Source: Candidatus Bipolaricaulota bacterium (lineage in GTDB: Bacteria > Bipolaricaulota > Bipolaricaulia > UBA7950 > UBA9294). From it: 8,988 nt of DNA. The notes under the pieces are model-generated. The model made no database searches. It had not been told where the DNA came from and worked only from the letters and a program-made list of their open reading frames with translations. The position numbers were made by a program, and so were the translations under genes. Shown here in pieces: positions 1-6,296 of this stretch. The stretch lies in the NCBI GenBank assembly GCA_023132545.1, contig JAGLYB010000038.1, positions 1-8,988 of the forward strand. The letters are read 5' to 3'. Positions within the stretch are counted from its first letter, which is position 1; every line of letters starts with the position of its first letter.

Positions 1-25
1 CGCTACCAAGCTGCGCCACTCCCCG
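1..25 (-). tRNA. tRNA-Pro, 5' portion, cut by the window edge
   Basis: Read on the minus strand, 25 to 1 gives the acceptor strand CGGGGAG, the TG linker, the D-stem strand GCGC, the D-loop AGCTTGGTA with the conserved GG, and the start of the returning D-stem (GCG). A C at position 1 followed by GGGG and GGCGCAG is typical of bacterial tRNA-Pro; initiator tRNA also begins with C but continues differently. The anticodon, T-arm and 3' end lie beyond the left edge, so the anticodon is unknown. The gene points the same way as the upstream operon but has its own -10 box, so it is probably transcribed separately. Confidence 0.86.
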
Positions 26-36
26 GACTGAGGGTT

Positions 37-42
37 ATTATA
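37..42 (-). promoter_or_regulatory. -10 box of the tRNA-Pro promoter
   Basis: The minus strand reads exactly TATAAT here, ending 11 nt before the tRNA 5' end. That would place transcription start about 4-6 nt upstream of the mature tRNA, with a CCC-containing discriminator as expected for a stable-RNA promoter. No good -35 hexamer is visible at 16-18 bp spacing; the best is TTCGCG, inside the inverted repeat at 53-70. The call rests on the perfect -10 and its position. Confidence 0.6.
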
Positions 43-52
43 TCTCCGTCAG

Positions 53-70
53 ATCATTCCCGCGAATGAT
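53..70. repeat. Perfect 7-bp inverted repeat overlapping the tRNA promoter -35 region
   Basis: ATCATTC and GAATGAT are separated by four bases (CCGC on the plus strand). The repeat sits just upstream of the tRNA-Pro -10 box, across where the -35 hexamer would lie, and about 100 bp after the end of the operon. It has no T-tract on either side, so it is not a canonical intrinsic terminator. It could be an operator, a terminator of another type, or chance. Confidence 0.4.
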
Positions 71-146
71 GTGGCTTCGTTGATTCAGACCGGTAATGCG
101 GCAGTTCGAATTGGCTGCACATTGAAGTTGGATCAGTCCGAAGGTT

Positions 147-168
147 TCTCCAAAGGAGCCTTGGGAGA
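147..168 (-). terminator. Weak stem-loop just after the last operon gene; possible transcript end
   Basis: TCTCC (147-151) pairs with GGAGA (164-168), a mismatch follows, and an inner stem of three pairs closes a four-base loop. It begins only 2 nt after the TAG stop of the double-VWA gene. On the minus strand it is followed by AAACC, not a run of T, so it does not meet the usual form of an intrinsic terminator. It could protect the mRNA 3' end or mark a Rho-dependent end. The rest of 26-170 holds only the tRNA promoter and the 53-70 repeat. Confidence 0.25.
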
Positions 169-170
169 CT

Positions 171-2669
171 CTAGTCAGCTGCACGTTGGGATTTCCTGCG
201 AACGGGCCATTTGCGGATGATCAGCTCCAATAAGAACAGGACTACGGCAATCAGGATGAAGATCGCATGAAGTGGATGGATTTGGGTTGTCGAACCCTCA
301 TCTGCCTGTGGAAGCGAAACCCCGTCGTCCAGAACGACTCCGTTTGAACTCTTCGCGATCCAGGCCAGGGTGGGAAGATCTTGGGCGACCCTGGCGACTT
401 CCAAGGCATAGGGAACTGACAAAGGCACAGACATCGAACGATTCCGTGTTTGATCAAGAATCTGGATGGTATAGCCTCCCTTAGGCGGTGTAGGGAAGCT
501 CACCTGGTATAGCCCAGGTGAGACTTGCGTGAGGGCGTAGCTGGAATCGATGGGAAGAACCGTCGCCTCGATTTCGAGGAAATTAACATAGTCTCCCTCC
601 TCATCGCGTGCATCGACCAAAATCGAGGTTGTCGAGCCCTCAAATGCTACTGAGGTGGTCAGTCCCAATGTGGCGGCGATCTCTGATTCGGTCGTCGCCA
701 GGATGCCTTCGAATAGACGAGGCAAGCCGGTCCACTCAAACCACTCTTGTGACCAAGTCCCGCTGAGATCGGTATTCAGGACAGTGGTCGATCCCAATCC
801 AATGCGCCACGTGGAGACTAGCGGATCTTCGGCGGCCCACAATAGGGTTTCCGCTGTTTCCTTGGGATAACTGACAACGTAGCCCTGCAAAGGAGGAACC
901 AAGCCGATTGCCTGCGTTTGCAAGAGACGGCCTTGAACCTCCGTGTTGTCGGTTACGAATCTCTCTCGACTTAGCCGCTGGGTAGCACGGATGGATACTT
1001 GGGGAAGGGTGGAAAAATCATCGGCTAGATAGAGCGTGCCTCCGCCTGCTGTGACCAGTGCCCCCAAAAGGGTGGTGTTCGGGGCGCTGCCAACGGCAAT
1101 GGCGGACAACGTCGTGTCTGAGCTGGCGCTCAGGCGTCTGACCAAGCCGGGATAATCTCGAACGTCATCTCCCGCCTTTCCATCTGAGATCAGCAACACA
1201 TGCTTGGAGCGTGCCTCCACCTGTTCCAACTGGTCGAGAGCATCGACAACAGGGAAGTAAATGTCGGTCCCCCCGATGGCGTCCATGGGATGCAGTGCGT
1301 TGATGACGGCTGTGAAATCAATTGGTGCAATGGGTAAGACCCACTCATGCACGCGGTCGAAGGCGATGATTCCTACCAGCGCTTCCTCATCGAGGAGATT
1401 GATGCTGGCTACAGTTGCTTCTTTTAGTACGTCAAGCTTCTCGACCCCATCAACACGAGATCGCATGCTGGCGGAGCGATCCAGAAGGTAGACAATGGCC
1501 AAGCTCGCTTCCCCGGTTTTCTCTGGGATATCGAACGTAACGGGCAGCAGTTCCTGGATGCCTCCATTACTGAATCCTCGAACTTCCTGTTCTCCATTCA
1601 GAAACAGTATGCCGCCGCCAAGCTGCCGTGCGAAATGATCAATGGTTTCGATTTCGGTCAACGTGTAGTTCTCCAGCCTTCCGCCAGCCAGAATCAACTG
1701 GTGGTAGTCGGCCAGAACTTCCAGCGCAGGAATAGCATGTGACGAGTTGTAGGAGATCCCTAGGGAATCGAGCAGTGTGGACACGCGAGATGTTTCAAGG
1801 CGATCAACCAGCAATACGCGAGGCAATTCTGTCGATCTGACGAGAACAGACAGATCGTCGTTAGCGGAAATCGGATCGTTGACCCCCTTGACAATGGCTT
1901 GATACACGAACGAACCCAGTTGATCCATCTCATCCGTGACCGTAAGCTCAGTCGTGCCTGCGGTTAGCTGTATATCCTGAACGGTTACAATATCGTCGTC
2001 GCGATAGACGACCAGCCGTACAGGCCCTGCCTGTCGGACAGCGATCTTCACACTAATGCTGAAGGGGCGTCCTATCTGAACCACATCCGGGGCTGACAGC
2101 GCGGACAGAGAGACATCGGACGTCACATCTCCTCCCATAGGAAGAACTGAGACCGAAACACCTGAAAGCTCTACGAGGCTTAGTGCGTGAGCCGTAGGAT
2201 CGCTAAATTGTCCGTCGCTCACCAAAACGAATTGGTTGGACTGGCCCTCAGGCATGATGGAAAGGGCTAGATCAACGGCTGCATGAAGGTTTGATTCGGA
2301 GTCATCCAGCGTAGTGAGTCCGAGTGGGAGGGTCGACATGCCTAGTGGTGCACTGACTACGGCGGTTTGAGCGAATTCGATCAACCCGTAGCGTGTATCG
2401 GGCGATGATTGGATGATCTGCTGGATGCAGGTTTGTATGTCATCATCATCCGTAGTCAGAGTCACTGATGCAGATCGATCAACCAGAAAGAACACATTGT
2501 GGGTCACCGTTTCGTGAGCACGGAATGGAGACGCCGCTGCCAGGATGACAAGCACTACGATGAGGGTGCGAAGGACGGGGTAGCGGCGTTTCCGCACCAT
2601 GAGAAAGAGGCTTCCTGCCAGGATGGGTATCAATGCGATGAGGAGGGTCGGATAAAGGAAGCGGATCAC
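171..2669 (-). CDS. Membrane-anchored protein with two VWA domains and a glutamine-amidotransferase-like domain
   Basis: This 832-residue protein begins with two helices (about 4-24 and 32-48) around a basic RKRR loop. VWA domain 1 follows (about 58-180), with the metal-site motif D64-x-S66-x-S68, Ser126 where Thr is usual, and D152. A class I glutamine-amidotransferase-like fold (about 284-378) is next; it lacks a visible catalytic Cys and is probably not an enzyme. VWA domain 2 (about 390-560) has a complete site: D397-x-S399-x-S401, T468, D496. Then come a conserved segment around 615-650 (DPLVSTWR, TDLSGTWS), an Ig-like region (about 675-750) and a final helix (about 800-818) with a basic tail. 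The positive-inside rule puts the domains outside the cytoplasm. I chose GTG at 2669 because AGGAGG lies 5 nt upstream and GTGA overlaps the previous stop. It likely works with the BatA-like protein; its partner is unknown. Confidence 0.9.
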   Translation of the reverse strand: MIRFLYPTLLIALIPILAGSLFLMVRKRRYPVLRTLIVVLVILAAASPFRAHETVTHNVFFLVDRSASVTLTTDDDDIQTCIQQIIQSSPDTRYGLIEFAQTAVVSAPLGMSTLPLGLTTLDDSESNLHAAVDLALSIMPEGQSNQFVLVSDGQFSDPTAHALSLVELSGVSVSVLPMGGDVTSDVSLSALSAPDVVQIGRPFSISVKIAVRQAGPVRLVVYRDDDIVTVQDIQLTAGTTELTVTDEMDQLGSFVYQAIVKGVNDPISANDDLSVLVRSTELPRVLLVDRLETSRVSTLLDSLGISYNSSHAIPALEVLADYHQLILAGGRLENYTLTEIETIDHFARQLGGGILFLNGEQEVRGFSNGGIQELLPVTFDIPEKTGEASLAIVYLLDRSASMRSRVDGVEKLDVLKEATVASINLLDEEALVGIIAFDRVHEWVLPIAPIDFTAVINALHPMDAIGGTDIYFPVVDALDQLEQVEARSKHVLLISDGKAGDDVRDYPGLVRRLSASSDTTLSAIAVGSAPNTTLLGALVTAGGGTLYLADDFSTLPQVSIRATQRLSRERFVTDNTEVQGRLLQTQAIGLVPPLQGYVVSYPKETAETLLWAAEDPLVSTWRIGLGSTTVLNTDLSGTWSQEWFEWTGLPRLFEGILATTESEIAATLGLTTSVAFEGSTTSILVDARDEEGDYVNFLEIEATVLPIDSSYALTQVSPGLYQVSFPTPPKGGYTIQILDQTRNRSMSVPLSVPYALEVARVAQDLPTLAWIAKSSNGVVLDDGVSLPQADEGSTTQIHPLHAIFILIAVVLFLLELIIRKWPVRRKSQRAAD

Positions 2670-4438
2670 GTTGACCTCCTGAGGGGCACGCTCAAGCCCA
2701 GATGCAGATAGATTTCGAAGAGTAGAAGAAGCACGGCGATGGCAAGCAGAATGGGCCATAGCGCATAGAGACGCTCTGATTCCTCGGTCTCCGTGTGTAT
2801 TGAGATCACTTGTGACGTCCCTTTGAGAACGGTTTCCGAAGCGGGGATGTTGACAGTGAGGGCAAAGGCACCCCTGTCAGTTGTCAAGGTATAGATACCG
2901 GGCTCCAGCGGAGCAAATGTGAGGAGAGCTTCGGAATAAGGAATGCGCTGATTTCGTGAATTCGTCAGAGATCGCACGACGCCTCTGCCTTGTAGAGAAA
3001 TGAAATCCCCGACTTCCGGAGACTGGAAGGACAGCTCAGCCGGGATCCGAACGAGCTCGTGTACCAGATTTCGGATAAGAATCGGGAAGTCGACGGTGAC
3101 TGGCAGGTTCGTGTTCATCAAGTCCGCCGTGAAGAAGAATAGGCGTCGCGGAGGATCGTTAACCTCAGCTAAAACAGGGTAGCCATTCGACTCAAGCAAG
3201 GTTTCAAAAGGCACTTCGAATTGAGCTTCGGCGATTTGCCGAATCCGGAAATCCCTCGCATCGACGGATCGGAGAATCGAGTGGTTCGGGGAGCTGGCGA
3301 CGATATCGCCGGCCTCTCGAAGTTCTCCCAGCGTGAGAACATGGTCCATTCCGGACTGAATCAACAGGACGACGCCTTGCTCAATGGAAGGCACCTGTGT
3401 TTGGTTGACGATAACGAGATCTGCCAACGTGATGTCATTGACTTCCGTGACCGGTGCAGACGCACGTAGCGCCGCCATCAGGTAGCGGTTCCGATCTCCA
3501 ATCCAGAAGATTCTTACATCAATGGGCCGGTCCAATGAGAAATGCCTGCGGTTGTCCGCATCCAGTGCATCTGGATGATCCAGCGTGACAGTAAATACGG
3601 ATCCGCGGGAATTCGGGAAGGGGATCACGTATTGATCGGCTGTATTCGGTGGCAGCATCAAGGTCAGGGTTGTTTGGTTCTCCCCATCGCTGATATGAAT
3701 CTGAGTATCCACATAGCTGGCCGTGCCATTAAGGATCTCGACAAATGCTGATATCCCGGCATCGGGTGCATTCTGACGAACGGAGAAGCCAGTGATTCCC
3801 ACATTTTCTCCCTCGTTAAGCAAAATCACCTCGGCTTGCGGAGGCAGTCCAATCATCGGTTGATCCGAGAGTACAATGATCCGATCGAACTGTCTGGCAC
3901 CTCCTACGCTTCCCAACATGGTCAGAAGATCTTCAGCGGTACCGTCTCTGTACCAAGTGGGCGATGAGTTGCGGAGAATCGCTGCGAGCTTGGAGGATTC
4001 ATCCGGGCCGGCCAACAACTGCGGATGTTCTGAGAATTGAATGAGAACTGTGTTGTCAGCTGGATAGCGAGTCAAGGCAGCAACGGCCTCTTCGATAGCC
4101 TCCTGATATCGAGAGACACCGGTATCTGTTTGCGTTCGCATGCTGGCGCTTCCATCAATCACGATTGCCAATCCAGAAACTGATTGCTGTGGAATTCGCA
4201 GTAAGGGCTGTGTCAAAGCAAATGAGAGTGCAACAAGGGTGCCGAGTTGCAGCAGAAGCAGCGGATCCATGTGCTGGCGAAATCGTGCTGCCTTTGACTG
4301 TGGGTCCCCAGGAAGTCCTTCCCACAGGAACAGGGACGATACCTCGCGACGGCGCTCACGCGATCTGAGGAAGTGCAGAAGGAGGATCAGTAGGGTGCCG
4401 AAAAGCAGATAGAAGGCTCCAGGGTTCTGGAGAATCAT
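2666..4438 (-). CDS. BatA-type membrane-anchored VWA protein
   Basis: This 590-residue protein starts with the BatA N-terminal module: a helix at about 8-24, the basic loop RSRERRR, and a second helix at about 59-77. A VWA domain (about 88-205) carries a complete metal-site set: D95-x-S97-x-S99, T167 and D192. A beta-sandwich-like segment (about 212-300) follows, then a degenerate flavodoxin/amidotransferase-like segment (about 306-460) containing FPILIRN, then an Ig-like region (about 470-532) with the GIYTL and LTVN pattern usual in this family. A C-terminal helix (about 559-580) and a short basic tail end it. Topology predicts that everything between helices 2 and 3 is extracytoplasmic. 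The ATG overlaps the DUF58 stop as ATGA, with AGGGGG 9 nt upstream. Bat proteins belong to aerotolerance and envelope-stress loci; the specific role here is inferred only from family and context. Confidence 0.9.
   Translation of the reverse strand: MILQNPGAFYLLFGTLLILLLHFLRSRERRREVSSLFLWEGLPGDPQSKAARFRQHMDPLLLLQLGTLVALSFALTQPLLRIPQQSVSGLAIVIDGSASMRTQTDTGVSRYQEAIEEAVAALTRYPADNTVLIQFSEHPQLLAGPDESSKLAAILRNSSPTWYRDGTAEDLLTMLGSVGGARQFDRIIVLSDQPMIGLPPQAEVILLNEGENVGITGFSVRQNAPDAGISAFVEILNGTASYVDTQIHISDGENQTTLTLMLPPNTADQYVIPFPNSRGSVFTVTLDHPDALDADNRRHFSLDRPIDVRIFWIGDRNRYLMAALRASAPVTEVNDITLADLVIVNQTQVPSIEQGVVLLIQSGMDHVLTLGELREAGDIVASSPNHSILRSVDARDFRIRQIAEAQFEVPFETLLESNGYPVLAEVNDPPRRLFFFTADLMNTNLPVTVDFPILIRNLVHELVRIPAELSFQSPEVGDFISLQGRGVVRSLTNSRNQRIPYSEALLTFAPLEPGIYTLTTDRGAFALTVNIPASETVLKGTSQVISIHTETEESERLYALWPILLAIAVLLLLFEIYLHLGLSVPLRRST
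2675..2680 (-). promoter_or_regulatory. Shine-Dalgarno site setting the GTG start of the double-VWA gene
   Basis: AGGAGG on the minus strand is followed by 5 nt and then GTG at 2669. It lies in the last codons of the preceding gene. It decides the start against an in-frame ATG at 2759 that would add 30 residues (MAHSACHRR...) overlapping the upstream gene and giving no membrane-protein-like N-terminus. Confidence 0.8.
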
Positions 4439-5313
4439 CTCAGCACACCCCCTGCGCGAAGATCCTCGTGAATGAATCGCTCCATGGAGCGATCGGTAGT
4501 AACTTGAAAATACGTGATGCGGCGTGACAGCAAGAACGCTTCCAAAGCCTCTTGAAATTTACGAAATCGCCGTTCGTATTCAGCTTTTGTTCGATGTCCG
4601 ATGGTCAAGGTCAATCGCTGATTCGATTCGATATCGACGATTCGGGTGGTTCCAACCATCGGGGGCGAAGCATCAGCAGGATCCAACACCTGAATCACCG
4701 TTACTTCATCGCCGCGATACACTAGCTTGGCTAACCCTTCTTCGTATTCTCCGGATCCGAGAAAATCACTGATGATGAACACAATTCCGCTTTCGCGTGT
4801 TTGTGAAAGGAATTCCGTAATTACTTGATCAATGGATGTCTTTCCGCCTGGCTCCGCTTCCCGAAGCAGCCGAAGGATCTTTCCCATTTGGCCCATTCCG
4901 TGTCGTGGCGGGAGTCCTGGGATAAGTCGGTCGTTGAATGGGTAGACGCCGACACGATCCAATCCTTTCAATCCCAGATAGGCCATGCCGGCGGCGAACT
5001 GGGCGGCATACTGTGCCTTGCTCGGTGTTCCCACCTGCATGGATGCGCTGAAATCGACGAACAGGTAGATCGGCAGATCGGCCTCATGGACAAATGTCTT
5101 CACAAGGACGCGATCCAGTCGGCCATATACGTTCCAATCAATGTAGCGGAAATCATCGCCGGGCGCATAGGCGCGATAGTCGGAGAACTCAAGACTTACT
5201 CCGGCGCGGGGTGAAGCATGCACACCGGACAGTCGGCCATGCCTGCGTCCCTTCACGATAAAGCGGAGGTTGGACAGTCGCTGCAAGAAGGCTTCGTCTA
5301 TGAACCGTGGCAT
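4435..5313 (-). CDS. DUF58 protein with VWA-like metal site
   Basis: These 292 residues are typical of DUF58 proteins, which are nearly always encoded next to MoxR ATPases. An N-terminal basic segment (KGRRHGRLSG, about 21-30) precedes the hallmark block around 41-75: LEFSDYRAY, PGDDFRYIDWNVYGRLD, then VKTF. The VWA-like core has D87-x-S89-x-S91 (DFSAS) at the end of the first strand, a candidate third ligand at T159, and ISDF with D183. No membrane segment is obvious, so it should be cytoplasmic, a likely adaptor between the ATPase and membrane partners. I chose ATG at 5313: TAATG joins it to the ATPase stop, and MPRFIDEAFLQRL fits the family start. An in-frame TTG at 5337 would add 8 residues. 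The upstream ribosome site is weak, so translation probably depends on coupling. Confidence 0.92.
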   Translation of the reverse strand: MPRFIDEAFLQRLSNLRFIVKGRRHGRLSGVHASPRAGVSLEFSDYRAYAPGDDFRYIDWNVYGRLDRVLVKTFVHEADLPIYLFVDFSASMQVGTPSKAQYAAQFAAGMAYLGLKGLDRVGVYPFNDRLIPGLPPRHGMGQMGKILRLLREAEPGGKTSIDQVITEFLSQTRESGIVFIISDFLGSGEYEEGLAKLVYRGDEVTVIQVLDPADASPPMVGTTRIVDIESNQRLTLTIGHRTKAEYERRFRKFQEALEAFLLSRRITYFQVTTDRSMERFIHEDLRAGGVLR

Positions 5314-6296
5314 TAGGTGGTTGCCGTCTTCTTCCAAACTTCGTCAAGAAGCGTGTCAGACGAGACACCCTCGGCCTCACCGCGGAAATTGAGAACGAGA
5401 CGATGCGTAAGCGCGGCATTGAACACGGCCTCGATATCTTCTCTGCGCACGTTGATCTCGCCTGCCAGGAATGCATGTGCCTTGGCCCCCATAACCAATG
5501 CAATGGCAGCACGAGGGCTTCCACCATACTCGACGTATTCCTTGATCTGAGAGGGCGAATACTCGGACTCGGGATGCGTAGCCAATACCAAGCGGCCAAT
5601 GTATTCGCGAAGGGCTGCGGCGATGGGGATCGCGCGAACGATCTGGCGTGCAGTCAAGATATCGGAAGCTGTTGCCGTTGCTTCTGGAAGCTGAATTCCA
5701 AGGCCCTCGGTATTACGCTCGGTGATTTGCACTAAATCACCGAGTGAGGGGAAGGTTACCTTGGCCTTGAGCAAGAAACGATCAATCTGAGCTTCGGGCA
5801 GAGGATAAGTTCCTTCCATCTCGATCGGGTTTTGTGTCGCCAATACGATATAGGGCTCTTCGAGCGTATAGGTTTTCGCTCCCACGGTCACCGTGCGTTC
5901 TTCCATCGCTTCTAGAAGAGCGGATTGTGTTTTTGGGGTGGCGCGATTGATTTCGTCCGCCAAAATGACATTGGCGAAGACGGGTCCAGCAGCGAAAGAA
6001 AACCGCCGATGACCGTTCTCCTCGGTGAGGATGTCAGTCCCCACGATATCTGCAGGCATGAGATCCGGGGTGAACTGAATGCGCGAGAACTTGAGTCCCA
6101 GTGCACTGGCCAGCGTGCGGACGAGCAGTGTTTTTCCCAGTCCAGGAACTCCCTCGAACAACACGTTGCCTTTGCACAATAATGAGATCAATGCGAAGCG
6201 AACGACGTTGTCATGACCGACGATAACCTCTGCGATCGACGAACGAAGACGCCCGAACGTAGTGGTTGCAGCTTGGAAATCCTGTTCCGAAATCAT
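5313..6296 (-). CDS. moxR: MoxR-family AAA+ ATPase
   Basis: This 327-residue protein is the usual length for MoxR ATPases and has the full signature. Walker A is GVPGLGKT (49-56), Walker B is ILADEINR (111-118, D114 E115), sensor 1 lies in ATQNP (N156), the arginine-finger region is LPEAQIDRF (166-174), and sensor 2 lies in GGSPRA (R262). FTPDLMPADIVG (75-86) is the conserved block after Walker A. The C-terminal lid (about 210-315) looks complete. MoxR ATPases form cytoplasmic rings and act with VWA proteins to remodel or mature client complexes. ATG at 6296 overlaps the previous stop as ATGA, with AAGGAGG 3 nt upstream. Being fourth or later in a coupled operon, it is probably co-regulated with A-C. 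The family is certain; the client is unknown. Confidence 0.96.
   Translation of the reverse strand: MISEQDFQAATTTFGRLRSSIAEVIVGHDNVVRFALISLLCKGNVLFEGVPGLGKTLLVRTLASALGLKFSRIQFTPDLMPADIVGTDILTEENGHRRFSFAAGPVFANVILADEINRATPKTQSALLEAMEERTVTVGAKTYTLEEPYIVLATQNPIEMEGTYPLPEAQIDRFLLKAKVTFPSLGDLVQITERNTEGLGIQLPEATATASDILTARQIVRAIPIAAALREYIGRLVLATHPESEYSPSQIKEYVEYGGSPRAAIALVMGAKAHAFLAGEINVRREDIEAVFNAALTHRLVLNFRGEAEGVSSDTLLDEVWKKTATT

Noticed and set aside
97..120. T-arm-like string TTCGAAT between GGCAG and GGCTGC, suggesting a decayed tRNA on the plus strand
   Set aside because: The stem does not close on a 7-base loop, and no acceptor, D-arm or anticodon arm can be found around it.
2670..2759. N-terminal extension of the double-VWA protein from ATG 2759
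   Set aside because: It would overlap the upstream gene by 94 nt, lacks a good ribosome site, and yields a polar start, while GTG 2669 has AGGAGG at 5 nt and begins directly with a membrane helix.
5314..5337. TTG start for the DUF58 gene
   Set aside because: TTG is rarer and has no clear ribosome site; ATG 5313 fits the TAATG coupling and the family N-terminus. It is not fully excluded.
4825..5735. Open frames on the plus strand (4825-5214, 5307-5735) and an alternative minus frame (5189-5599)
   Set aside because: They lie wholly antisense to, or in another frame of, the DUF58 and MoxR genes, have no ribosome sites, and give compositions unlike real proteins.
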